40,007 bases of DNA from DATDOY01 sp035293045. GTDB taxonomy: Bacteria; Actinomycetota; Acidimicrobiia; IMCC26256; JACPCJ01. The notes beneath the pieces were generated by a model, which searched no databases, had not been told where the DNA came from, and saw nothing but the letters and a program-made list of their open reading frames with translations. Positions 1-8,189 of the stretch are shown one piece after another. Each line of letters opens with the position of its first letter. The first letter of the stretch is position 1. The translations under genes and the position numbers were made by a program. Location: the NCBI GenBank assembly GCA_035293045.1, contig DATDOY010000001.1, positions 1 to 40,007 of the forward strand, written 5' to 3'.

Positions 1-50
1 TTACGTTCGCAACGTAGAAGTCAGGGGTTCAAGTCCCCTCACCTCCACCA
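1..50 (+). tRNA. tRNA-Ala (CGC), 3' half, 5' part outside window; left att copy
   Basis: The bases fold as the 3' half of a tRNA: anticodon stem TTACG/CGTAG around loop TTCGCAA (anticodon CGC), variable loop AAGTC, T stem-loop AGGGG-TTCAAGT-CCCCT, 3' acceptor strand CACCTCC, discriminator A and encoded CCA. Base 70 is T and base 73 is A, which fits the alanine identity elements G3:U70 and A73; position 3 lies outside the window. The 3' half is also the left attachment-site copy and overlaps the recombinase stop codon on the other strand. Confidence 0.88.
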
Positions 51-1563
51 CATCTCTTAACTTGAACTCGGGCGCGCGGAAGAGCACGTCGAACGGCGCC
101 TGGTACTCGACATCCGCGATTTGACCGTCACGGATCTCCAAGCGATCGAAGACGGCCTTGTTGAAGCCCCGTCGGACACGCGGTGACCCGGCCGCGTAGG
201 CACTCCCGCAGTCGGTGGCGAACCGCAATGCGGTGTCGAGGACCGCCGTCCACTCTCCGGCGGTCGCGTCGAGCGCGGCGAGACGATCGTCAACGATCGC
301 AAGCTCGTCGCCGAGACGGGACTGCTCCTCGCGCAACAGGTCCACGTCGATCGCTCCGGCGTAATACGCCTTCAACAGCTTGCGCCGTTGCGTCTCGACT
401 TTGGCCCGTTGACGCTCCAAACGTGTGCGCTCGGTGTGGCTGGTGGCCTGGCGCGCGTCGATCTCCGCGCGCACGGCAGCGTTTAGCTCCGCCGCCAGAT
501 CCTTCGGCAGGGCGATGCGCTCATAGAGGTCCTCCACCTGCGCCTCGATCTCGTCCGAGGGCACGTAGCGCTCCTGGCAGCCCGTCGTGTTCCTCGTGTT
601 GCGCCCGAGGCAGTAGAAGTAGGTGTAGGTGTCCTTCACCCGCATGAACGACACCCGCCGTCCACACACCCCGCAGAACAACACGCCCTTCAGGTAATGC
701 GGGTGCTTGCGTTCGCGCGTCCCCCGCGCCGCGCGCGAGGCGAGGAGGCGCTGGACCTTCTCGTAGGTCGCCCGATCGACCAGGGGCTCGTGGATGCCCG
801 GGTACTCGACCGAGTCCCACACCACGACACCGGCATAGACGGGGTTGGCCAGAATGCGGGCCCAGCCGTTCACCCCCACGCGATTGGCGCGCCGGTTCCG
901 CATCCCGCGCCGGTGCATCTCGTCGTCGAGACCCTCGATCGTCCACGCGCCGCTCGCATACAGGTCGAACCCCTGGGCGACCAGGGGAGCGCGCTCGGGG
1001 TCGGGCACGATGACCGCCACGTTGCTGTCTCCGACCGGGTGGCGTTCGTTGCGGTAGCCGACGGGGGCCAGGTGGGGCCAGCCCCCGGTGCGGGCCTTTT
1101 GGCTCATGCCCTTCTTGATCTCGGTCGACAGGTTGGCGGAGAAGAACTCGGCCTGGACGGCCATGATCCCCTCGACCATCCGGCCCGACGGCGTGTCGTC
1201 GATGTGCTCGCCCGCCGACTGGAGGATCGCCCCGGCGCGGGTCACCGCGGCGCGGATGGCGTAGTGGTCGGCGACGTTGCGGGCGATGCGATCGATCTTG
1301 GGGGCGAGCACCACGTCGACGTCGCGGCGCTCGGCGATCCGCGCCAGCATCTCCTGGAGGGCGGGTCGATCCGCGCTCGTCGCCGTCTCGGCTCGCTCCA
1401 CGTATTCGTCCACGACGTCCCAGCCTTGGGCTACGGCGTGGGCCATGCATCGCCGGCGCTGGGCCGGCAGCGACAGACCGTCCTCGTGGAAGTCGGTCTG
1501 GAGCTGCTTGCGTCCCGAGACCCGCAGATAGAGCACCACCCGCAGCACCTTGCGTAGCGCCAT
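1..1563 (-). CDS. Large serine recombinase (site-specific integrase)
   Basis: A 520-residue serine recombinase that probably catalyses integration and excision of this element. The N-terminal resolvase domain carries the catalytic serine in LYLRVSG (about residue 16) and the conserved ADRPALQEML and APKIDRIARN segments. A recombinase domain follows, then a zinc ribbon with two Cys pairs (FCGVCG and FYCLG...GCQ), and a coiled coil rich in Arg, Lys and Glu. ATG 1563 was chosen because AAGGAGG lies six bases upstream; the open frame extends further but with low-complexity residues. The C-terminus reads EVRGLEPLTSTLRT and stops at TAA in bases 3-1, so the last 16 or so codons are the reverse strand of the tRNA 3' half. 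That shows the attachment site is built into the gene end. The frame is intact and looks functional. Confidence 0.93.
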   Translation of the reverse strand: MALRKVLRVVLYLRVSGRKQLQTDFHEDGLSLPAQRRRCMAHAVAQGWDVVDEYVERAETATSADRPALQEMLARIAERRDVDVVLAPKIDRIARNVADHYAIRAAVTRAGAILQSAGEHIDDTPSGRMVEGIMAVQAEFFSANLSTEIKKGMSQKARTGGWPHLAPVGYRNERHPVGDSNVAVIVPDPERAPLVAQGFDLYASGAWTIEGLDDEMHRRGMRNRRANRVGVNGWARILANPVYAGVVVWDSVEYPGIHEPLVDRATYEKVQRLLASRAARGTRERKHPHYLKGVLFCGVCGRRVSFMRVKDTYTYFYCLGRNTRNTTGCQERYVPSDEIEAQVEDLYERIALPKDLAAELNAAVRAEIDARQATSHTERTRLERQRAKVETQRRKLLKAYYAGAIDVDLLREEQSRLGDELAIVDDRLAALDATAGEWTAVLDTALRFATDCGSAYAAGSPRVRRGFNKAVFDRLEIRDGQIADVEYQAPFDVLFRAPEFKLRDVVEVRGLEPLTSTLRT

Positions 1564-1580
1564 CGGTTTCCTCCTTGCCG

Positions 1581-1772
1581 TCATGCCCCGACACCCCGGC
1601 GGACCGGTGCGTCGCTCCGCTGCGGTCCGTGGTCGAGCCTGACCTCGAGCACCCGTTCGCGGGCTTCGAGGGCGGCGTCGACAAGGGCGCGGGCCAGCGC
1701 CGTGAGATCGGCTCCGGCGACATCGTCGCACGCCGGTGGGACGGGCGCGGCCGCGTGCTCGGGGTCCATCAT
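1581..1772 (-). CDS. Small hypothetical ORF upstream of the recombinase
   Basis: A frame of about 63 codons begins at ATG 1772 (or 1769) and ends 18 bases before the recombinase start, in the same direction. The residues form a plausible amphipathic helix (ADLTALARALVDAALEARER) with charged flanks and no recognisable domain. Small genes next to serine integrases can encode recombination directionality factors, but nothing in this sequence shows that role. No Shine-Dalgarno motif precedes the start. It could equally be a chance high-GC frame. Confidence 0.3.
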   Translation of the reverse strand: MMDPEHAAAPVPPACDDVAGADLTALARALVDAALEARERVLEVRLDHGPQRSDAPVRRGVGA

Positions 1773-2071
1773 GATGGGACCGGGGCGGTGGGCGGGGTGG
1801 TCACGGCTGGATGGGACCACGGGCCTGTCCGTGGGCGGTCCGGTGCGCGCTCCGGTCCGTCGCCCGATTGAGGATTTCTGCCAGCCCACGGTCCCGACGT
1901 GGCAATCCCATACGCACGCGACGAGTCCGCGCCGTAGCCCACCCCGACCGGCACCAGACAGGCTGCCCGCGGAGCACGTCGACGACCGGACCGGCACCTT
2001 GCCGCGGACGGTCAGCGAGCATGTTCACCGCCGCCAGGCGACCTGGAACCGGCATACAGGCGGGCGGGCGG

Positions 2072-2098
2072 TACAGGTTCCCCGGAGGGGAACCTGTA
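2072..2098. repeat. Perfect 12-bp inverted repeat with GGA loop
   Basis: TACAGGTTCCCC (2072-2083) is followed by GGA and by its exact reverse complement GGGGAACCTGTA (2087-2098). No T-run follows, so it is not a classical intrinsic terminator for either strand. It sits 300 bases upstream of the small ORF that precedes the recombinase. It could be an operator, a recombination-related site or a hairpin of an origin. Confidence 0.85.
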
Positions 2099-2489
2099 AG
2101 GGTCTGTTGCCTGGTCGCGGGCTGCCGATTCGCTCGCGGTCGGGGACTTCGTGAGGTTTGGCGGGCGCGGGTCGGGTGTTCTTTTGTCATTGTCGATCCG
2201 GGGTTGTGGCTCGTCCGCGGGCAGGGTTCGGTTCGTGGTGAAGGGTCGCCGGGTTCGGGCCGGGCGGTTCCCGTCGGGGCTAGCGGGTCCACCGTGGGCG
2301 TGACGCTCCGGCCGCCTGCACTGCCCCACACCCGCGCCGTGCCTCGCGGGTCGCAGACCGGAGTCCGCACGGGCACCTGGCCGGACCGGTTCCACCGGTC
2401 GACGACCGTGGCCACACTTCCGGTGCTCGTCGAGTGGGTGCACCAGGATCACGACCGAGTACAGCGGGGGAAGGAGAACCATCCGCGCG

Positions 2490-2692
2490 TTACATCTGCC
2501 TTACAGCAGGAGAATCAACGACGCGACGCGATTACAGGACGAACGATCCGCATTACAGCAACCGAACGAATCGACTCACCGAACGAGCGAGAGAACGCGT
2601 AAGCCAAGGACGCGAACGAGGGATCTGTAAGGCCGTACACACTGGCCCAGTACCTGGGCGGCGTCCTGACGGCAACCAGCCCGCCCTTACAG
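2490..2692. repeat. Cluster of TTACAG / GAACGA motifs (iteron-like)
   Basis: TTACAG occurs at 2501-2506, 2532-2537, 2553-2558 and 2687-2692, its complement CTGTAA at 2625-2630, and the near match TTACAT at 2490-2495. The first three are 31 and 21 bases apart, close to whole helical turns. GAACGA is interspersed between and after them (near 2541, 2564, 2581 and 2614). The same CTGTAA also ends the hairpin at 2094-2099. Repeated short motifs at helical spacing suggest a protein-binding array. The repeats are imperfect and the function is unknown. Confidence 0.45.
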
Positions 2693-2934
2693 ACAAGCGG
2701 ACTCCCGCGAGGCCAGGCCGCCCGCGATCGTGGGGCTAGTCGCCCAGAATGGCAGAAACGTCGCCCCCTGACCGACACCTTCATCTGCTCGTTCGTGTCC
2801 CAATGGGGCAGCCTGGTGCCCTTTGACACGACGGGGGGGGTATGTGGCACCGTGATGCCTCGGGTGACCGGGTCGCTCTCCCCGACGACCGCTTGGTAGC
2901 GCGCCTCCGTGGCGCGCGGGAAGGGGAAGGCATC

Positions 2935-5900
2935 GTGGGCGGGATTCGGAGGACGCGGCGTCTGGGGGCACTCGCCGTCGCGCTCGCATTGCTCTGCTCG
3001 ATCTCGGCGACCCCCGCGTGGGCCGACAACCCCAACGCTCCGGCTAACCAGCAGGGCGACGCCCTCAAGGTGTCGGGGTACGTGAAGCTCCCGGGCGGCA
3101 CGCCCGTCGAGGGGGCGAGTATCACGGGCGGCCCTCTCGGAGCCGTGCTCAGCGACGCCAGCGGCTACTACGAGGTGCAGTTCCTCGGCTTCGGCGAGTA
3201 CCAGCTGACGGCCACCAAGCCCGGGATGACGAGCCACTCCAAGACCGTCGTCCTCACCATCCAATACACGAGCCAGACCGCCGACTTCCACCTCAAGTGG
3301 CTGACCGACGCCGTGCTCAACCGGACGTTCATCTCGACGGCACCGGGAGGCTTCACGCTCACCCAGACGATCACTACCTACGCCCCGGCGTCGTCGTGCG
3401 CTCTCGTCAACGACTCCCGGACCGGGGCCACGACGTCGGTCCCGCTCAGCGCCGGCGGCGCGCAGTCCACCGGGACGTGGACCGCGAACCTCCCCCAGAA
3501 CACCCCCGAGGGCGGGTTCACGCTCACCACCGCCATCACCAACTGCTCGAGCGGCATCCAGATCGACGTCGGCGCCACCAAGAACTACCTGATCGACAAC
3601 ACGGCTCCTGTGCTCCGGAACCCGATCCCGGCGGATTACGGGAACACGACGAGCCGGGCGCCCACGATCACCACGCACGCCGTCGAGGGCGGCTCGGGAG
3701 TCGAGGTGTCAGGCGTTTCCATGACGCTGGACGGCATCCCCGTCGCGATTTCGGGTCTTCCGCAGACCTCGGATGGGGTCGTGGTGGCGTACGCCGCCCA
3801 GAACCTTCGCATGGGCGTCCACACTGTCACGGTGACAACGGTGGACCGCGCCGGCAACGCGGCGCCCGGTTTGTCGTGGGTGTTCCTCGTGACCGATGTC
3901 GCGTTCAGCTCCCCGCCGGCCGCGATCGACGCCTCGAGTGTGAAAACGGTCCCGCTCGCCTTCGTGCCCGGGGACCCGTTGGCGATCGGCACCGCCGTCC
4001 GGGTCGGGCAGACGGAGATGACCCTTGCCCGCTCTGGGCACCCCGGGTTTGGTCTCGTGTGCGGGAACCTCGACCTCTCGCCGGTGCGGGCAAAGTTCAC
4101 CAAGGTGGACGGGACCGCCGTGTACGTGGCTCCGGCGAACCTGTCGCCGTCAACGCAGTCCGTGTGCTCGTACGTAATCGTGCCCGATGTCGACACGACC
4201 GACCCGGTTCGCGTGGCCATCCCCGCGCGGAGCTATGGCCTCGGTGCGTTGAACTTCCCCGTTCCGCTCGGGACGATGCCCGGGAGCCAGGCCGTCGTGG
4301 TCTTCGAAGCACAGGGCGCACCCGTCGTCCAATGGCAGGCCCCCTGTCCTGTGGTCAACGCCGCCGCGGGCGTTGCGCCGTCCGTCCCGGTCCCGGTGTG
4401 CGACCCGGTGCCTAACTACATCGACGTCGACGCCGGAACGGGGTTCGACAAGACCCTGCAGTCGCAAGCGGCGCTGCACCACCACGACGGATACGAGCAC
4501 GCGGGCACGCTCGCGGTCCCGTCGGTGTGGGCGTCGGGCCCCGCGGGGTGGAATCTGGCGTCGCCGCCGATCGACGTGTCCCACATGCAGGCGACCGACG
4601 CGGTGTCGCAAGCGATCACCCCGGTGTCGCCGTACGCGGCCGCCGGCGGGGGAGCCCGCGCCGTGCTGCTGCGCACGCTTGAGACGTGGGTCAAGGAGAA
4701 CAGCGATGGCACTCGCGGGACGTCCCTGGTGGCGAGCTTTGAGTGGTCCCCTGACTATGACGGCCGCGCCGGCCACGCCAACTACCTGGCCACGGCGTGG
4801 GCCGATGGGCTGACCTCGTCGTCGAGGACCACGCGCCTCTATGCGCAAACCGGCGACCAGATCGTGGCCTCAGTCGACGATGCCGGAAATCCGATCGCCT
4901 GGACGGCGTTCGACGACACGCAGCGGGGAGCTGCGACTGGGTTTCTCGAGCGCTTCACACTCAACGGTCAGTCCGTCTCGGTGTCGTCGGGGGTCATGAC
5001 GGTGACGACGACCGACTCCCAGACCTGTGCGTCCTGTCGGGTCGCTTCGCAGTGGTTCCACGTCGGTGGCTCCACCCACGAAACGCTCGCACCGACGCCG
5101 GGGGGGATCGGGGTCGACGCGACCGGGCCAGCCCCACCGGAGATCGTCACAGAGTCGAGTGGGATCTCGTGGCTCTGCAAGCTCGTCGGCGGCAATGGCA
5201 CCACCCAGGGGTCCGCGCCCGGAGGGACGGGCCTACCGTCCACCACCAACTCCGACCTCTGCGGCGGTGGTGGTTCGGGCTACACGGTGCCGGCGGAGAC
5301 GCGGGCCTGGTACGTCAACCTCGATCGGTTCAACACGTCATCGAGAACGAACCGGTGTGCGAACGGGAACCCGCAGACCTTCGCGACCAGTGGGTCGGGC
5401 TGCGACATCATCTACAGCATGGGCTACTACGCCACCAACGGCGGGATGCACGTGCTGCACATAGGGGCGCCCTGTACTTCGGGATCGGGTCAGGGGGTTA
5501 CGCTCTTCAGCGGTTGCCACGACTACACGACCGTCGCCAACGGGCTGAAGGAGTGGTTCAACGGCTACGTCGACAACCCCGCCCACGACTTCGGCGTGCG
5601 TGTCGCCATCGGGTCGAGCAATAGCGGAAACCCGACGCAAACACCGTTCGAGCAGAACGGACGGGAGGCGTACGAGAGGATCTGGTCGATCCTCAAGCCG
5701 TATTCGGTCACGGCCGCCGACCGCAGCGCCCACGAGACCCTCTACTTCACCGTCTCAGGCGCCTTCGACGTCGAGACTCCGCTTGAACGGTCCGAGTTCC
5801 GTATCGCCACTGAGTCCTTGCCCTGGATGCAGGGCTGGAACCGTCGTGCCAACGCGACCCACGCCGAGGACCAGCAGATGAACCTCTACAACACCGGCGC

Positions 5901-6279
5901 CGTGGTCAACAAGCCCTATTGGACCACGGACCAGTGGGGGAGCGGATGGACGGGCTACCAGTTCTGGCAGTCGATGTGGGGTAAGGGTGAGTCCGATTAC
6001 GACCAGAACTTCCCGGCCCCCCAGAACTACTTCAAGAGCGCCAACGGGTGCTGTTGGGCCGAGGCATTCCACTTCCTTCAGCAGCAGGCGATCGAGAACG
6101 CCTACAACGACCGGCTGCCGAATCCCAGCGCGGTGTCGTGGATCTGCCACCCGCCATCCACCAACTTCTCCGACTCGCGAGCGTCGTTCCTCGACTTCCG
6201 GAACGACCATGGAGTGTGGCACTCGTCGGACCGGCCCTTGTATCGTCTGAACGTCCCCGACACCAGCTTCACGTGTTGA
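2935..6279 (+). CDS. Large secreted multidomain protein with carboxypeptidase-regulatory-like and Ig-like domains
   Basis: A 1114-residue exported protein. GTG 2935 was chosen because AAGGGGAAGG precedes it and a signal peptide follows at once (RRTRR, a hydrophobic stretch, then TPAWA-D). After the signal comes a carboxypeptidase-regulatory-like fold (about residues 43-105, with GYVKLPGGTPVEGASI and DASGYYEV). A beta-rich domain contains PQNTPEGG and ends in YLIDNTAPVL at about residue 220, followed by an Ig-like segment with DRAGNAAP. The C-terminal 700 residues match no family I recognise. They are rich in Cys, Trp, Asn and Gly, with CASC, GCC and a terminal Cys, as expected for a disulfide-bonded extracellular protein. 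The next gene starts inside its stop codon. Its N-terminal third is paralogous to the product at 13349-14665. Cell-surface adhesion or binding is a guess. Confidence 0.88.
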   Translation: MGGIRRTRRLGALAVALALLCSISATPAWADNPNAPANQQGDALKVSGYVKLPGGTPVEGASITGGPLGAVLSDASGYYEVQFLGFGEYQLTATKPGMTSHSKTVVLTIQYTSQTADFHLKWLTDAVLNRTFISTAPGGFTLTQTITTYAPASSCALVNDSRTGATTSVPLSAGGAQSTGTWTANLPQNTPEGGFTLTTAITNCSSGIQIDVGATKNYLIDNTAPVLRNPIPADYGNTTSRAPTITTHAVEGGSGVEVSGVSMTLDGIPVAISGLPQTSDGVVVAYAAQNLRMGVHTVTVTTVDRAGNAAPGLSWVFLVTDVAFSSPPAAIDASSVKTVPLAFVPGDPLAIGTAVRVGQTEMTLARSGHPGFGLVCGNLDLSPVRAKFTKVDGTAVYVAPANLSPSTQSVCSYVIVPDVDTTDPVRVAIPARSYGLGALNFPVPLGTMPGSQAVVVFEAQGAPVVQWQAPCPVVNAAAGVAPSVPVPVCDPVPNYIDVDAGTGFDKTLQSQAALHHHDGYEHAGTLAVPSVWASGPAGWNLASPPIDVSHMQATDAVSQAITPVSPYAAAGGGARAVLLRTLETWVKENSDGTRGTSLVASFEWSPDYDGRAGHANYLATAWADGLTSSSRTTRLYAQTGDQIVASVDDAGNPIAWTAFDDTQRGAATGFLERFTLNGQSVSVSSGVMTVTTTDSQTCASCRVASQWFHVGGSTHETLAPTPGGIGVDATGPAPPEIVTESSGISWLCKLVGGNGTTQGSAPGGTGLPSTTNSDLCGGGGSGYTVPAETRAWYVNLDRFNTSSRTNRCANGNPQTFATSGSGCDIIYSMGYYATNGGMHVLHIGAPCTSGSGQGVTLFSGCHDYTTVANGLKEWFNGYVDNPAHDFGVRVAIGSSNSGNPTQTPFEQNGREAYERIWSILKPYSVTAADRSAHETLYFTVSGAFDVETPLERSEFRIATESLPWMQGWNRRANATHAEDQQMNLYNTGAVVNKPYWTTDQWGSGWTGYQFWQSMWGKGESDYDQNFPAPQNYFKSANGCCWAEAFHFLQQQAIENAYNDRLPNPSAVSWICHPPSTNFSDSRASFLDFRNDHGVWHSSDRPLYRLNVPDTSFTC

Positions 6280-7241
6280 CGCCGACGCGCTCGCAGACCG
6301 ACATCGCGCCAGCCCCGCGCCGCGTCCACCGCCTTGGCCTTGGGATCGCGCTGCTTGTGATCTTGGCCCTGGGGATCGTGGGGTATCGCGTCGCGAACCG
6401 AAGGATGAAGGCCCCGCTGTCCGACCCCGTCGCATCCACGAACCCAGGCACGGTGGCGACCCTCGCTGTCGGAGCGCCCGGGCACGAAGGAAGACTCGTC
6501 GGCGACGCGCACCGGGTCACCTGCGGAAGTCTGCCAGTCTCGGTGTGGTTCGTGATCGCGATGAACGCCGAGAGTTGTTGGGCCCTGATCACGCGGCTCG
6601 GGTACAGCCAGAACCTTCTGGCGGGCGTCGACCCTGACGACCGCGACCGCGGGCAGCTCGTCATGAACGTTCTCGATCCGGACCACACCACGGTTCGACT
6701 CGATCCCGAGTCTGGTCGGGCGATCATTTACGAGGTCACGCTCCAAGCCGTGTGCTTCACGACCACGCGCGATGTGGTCGGTGCGTACGACCTGGAGAAT
6801 GAGGCGCTCGTCGCGTCTGGTGATGCCGACTGTCCCCAACCCCCCAACTACACCCCGGGGGAATCGTGGACGATGGACTGTCAGGACACGGCCTTCAATT
6901 TTGGTGACAAGACGAAGGACCACGACTGTTGGACCCTCGCCATCACCGCGACCGAAGTCGGGACGATGGCCGGGAGCCCCGGATTCGATCCGAACGTCGG
7001 GTCACTGGCGATCGAAATCCCCGGCGCGTCTACCGAAGGGGGGCCTACTCGTAGCTCGACCGACGAGGGCAAGCGCTTCGTCATTCCGGCGGGACTCACG
7101 GTCGGAGTGCCCGGCGGCGACCCGACAATCACCCGTGTCACGGCCTCCGCCGTGTGCTTCCGAACCGCCAAAGGGGAGGGTTACTGGGACCTCACGAAGG
7201 GCGAACTGGTGATGAGACCCGAGCCGTCCCTATGCGGGTAA
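6273..7241 (+). CDS. Membrane-anchored protein with duplicated four-cysteine domain
   Basis: A 322-residue protein of unknown function. It overlaps the end of the secreted-protein gene: the start is GTG 6273 or TTG 6276, the latter sharing TTGA with the upstream stop, which implies translational coupling. A short basic N-terminus is followed by one membrane helix (LGLGIALLVILALGIVGY, about residues 21-40) with the bulk predicted outside. The exterior contains two copies of one domain. Each runs Cys, then CW plus hydrophobic residues (SCWALI; DCWTLA), then AVCF (AVCFTT; AVCFRT), then LxxxxLV and a closing Cys (DADC; SLC). Two disulfides per copy are likely. No known family recognised. The coupling suggests it works with the large secreted protein, perhaps as its membrane anchor or partner. 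Confidence 0.85.
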   Translation: MLTPTRSQTDIAPAPRRVHRLGLGIALLVILALGIVGYRVANRRMKAPLSDPVASTNPGTVATLAVGAPGHEGRLVGDAHRVTCGSLPVSVWFVIAMNAESCWALITRLGYSQNLLAGVDPDDRDRGQLVMNVLDPDHTTVRLDPESGRAIIYEVTLQAVCFTTTRDVVGAYDLENEALVASGDADCPQPPNYTPGESWTMDCQDTAFNFGDKTKDHDCWTLAITATEVGTMAGSPGFDPNVGSLAIEIPGASTEGGPTRSSTDEGKRFVIPAGLTVGVPGGDPTITRVTASAVCFRTAKGEGYWDLTKGELVMRPEPSLCG

Positions 7242-7310
7242 CTGGCGCCCGCCAGGCAACGCTCGGGAATCCGCGGACGTGTCGTCGGTGATCGGCTGCC
7301 GGCCACCGTC

Positions 7311-7337
7311 GTTCAAGTAAGAACACATCTGGTCCAC
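7311..7337 (+). repeat. 27-bp direct repeat, copy 1
   Basis: These 27 bases, beginning GTTCAAGTAAG and ending TCTGGTCCAC, recur exactly at 13123-13149 in the same orientation. After a 6-base offset, AAACTC follows both copies. This copy lies in the 285-base gap between the membrane-anchored protein gene and the response regulator, which holds no gene. Confidence 0.9.
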
Positions 7338-7526
7338 TCACTCAAACTCACCGCCAAAGACTGGGCTGACTGACGGCTACGGCGGCGTTGATTGTCGCAC
7401 GTCCTGGTGACATGGCTGAGCGGCCCTCGTCGGGTCCAGAACGAGAGCGAGAACGACGCTGTGCGACGTTGACCCACATGCCTGACGCACGGGTGTCGGG
7501 ATTTCACGCGACCCGGGGGTTCCGGG

Positions 7527-8189
7527 TCACTCACCTTGACCCATCCCCGCCTCGCGGGCCTTGACGATCGCCTGCGAGCGATCGGCGACTCGGAGCTTCG
7601 TGAACACGTTGCTCACGTGATTCCGGATGGTTTTCTCGTTGACGCCGAGCCGTCTGCCAATCGACTGGTTGTCCAACCCTCGGGCGAGTAGATCCAGCAC
7701 CTCATCCTCACGCGGGGTGAGGTCGGGAAACGTGGTACTGGCTGAGCGCACCACAAACAAGGCTGCGGCACGCTGCGCGACAGGGGGCCCAAGAATGACC
7801 TCGCCGTTGCCGACTGCGCGAAGGGCTCGCTCGATCTCCTCCTGCCCCGCTCCCTTGACGACGTAACCGCGGGCGCCAGCGCGCATGGCAGCAAAGACGG
7901 CGTCGTCATCGGCGAACATCGTTACCACCAGCACTGCGGTGTGCGGGTAGTTGGCCACAATGGTCCTGGTGGCGGCGGTCCCTGAGCCGTCGGGCAGCCG
8001 AAGGTCCATCACGACGACGTCGGGACGGTGGTGTTCGACCGCGTCGATGGCCTCGGCGACGGTGGCAGCCTCGGCGACCACTTCGACGCCGTGCAGCGTC
8101 GTCAGCAAGGCGACCATCCCCATGCGGAATACGGGGTGGTCATCGACGACCACAACCCGAAGTGCCTTCTCCGTGGCTTCCTCACGCAC
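7527..8189 (-). CDS. NarL/FixJ-family response regulator
   Basis: A 220-residue DNA-binding response regulator, partner of the kinase encoded just upstream. The receiver domain has the acidic pair D16-D17 (VVVVDDHP), phospho-acceptor D62 (VVMDLRLPDG), T90 and K112 (YVVKGAG). The C-terminal LuxR-type helix-turn-helix runs from LTPREDEVLDLLARGL to RNHVSNVFTKL. GTG 8189 was chosen because it overlaps the kinase stop by eight bases, a common arrangement for co-translated pairs. All residues needed for phosphorelay are present. Regulated genes are unknown; the neighbouring membrane protein and lipoprotein in the same orientation are candidates. Confidence 0.95.
   Translation of the reverse strand: MREEATEKALRVVVVDDHPVFRMGMVALLTTLHGVEVVAEAATVAEAIDAVEHHRPDVVVMDLRLPDGSGTAATRTIVANYPHTAVLVVTMFADDDAVFAAMRAGARGYVVKGAGQEEIERALRAVGNGEVILGPPVAQRAAALFVVRSASTTFPDLTPREDEVLDLLARGLDNQSIGRRLGVNEKTIRNHVSNVFTKLRVADRSQAIVKAREAGMGQGE

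Larger units (their letters stand above)
1773..2934. other. 1.16 kb non-coding region of the element
   Basis: No convincing gene lies here. Open frames on both strands have low-complexity, arginine- or proline-rich translations typical of shadows in high-GC DNA. The region holds a perfect inverted repeat (2072-2098), a cluster of TTACAG and GAACGA motifs (2490-2692) and a run of eight G residues (2833-2840). It may contain the control region of the recombinase, the promoter of the secreted-protein gene, or a replication or transfer origin. Those roles are inference. Confidence 0.6.

Noticed and set aside
2823..2846. TTGACA followed by TATGTG as a promoter for the secreted-protein gene
   Set aside because: The spacing is 12 bases, too short for a standard promoter, and no better -10 box lies at 16-18 bases.
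7242..7526. CTGGCG-CC-CGCCAG hairpin after the membrane-anchored protein gene as a terminator
   Set aside because: A 6-bp stem with a 2-base loop is sterically poor and has no T-run. It may contribute to termination but is not convincing.
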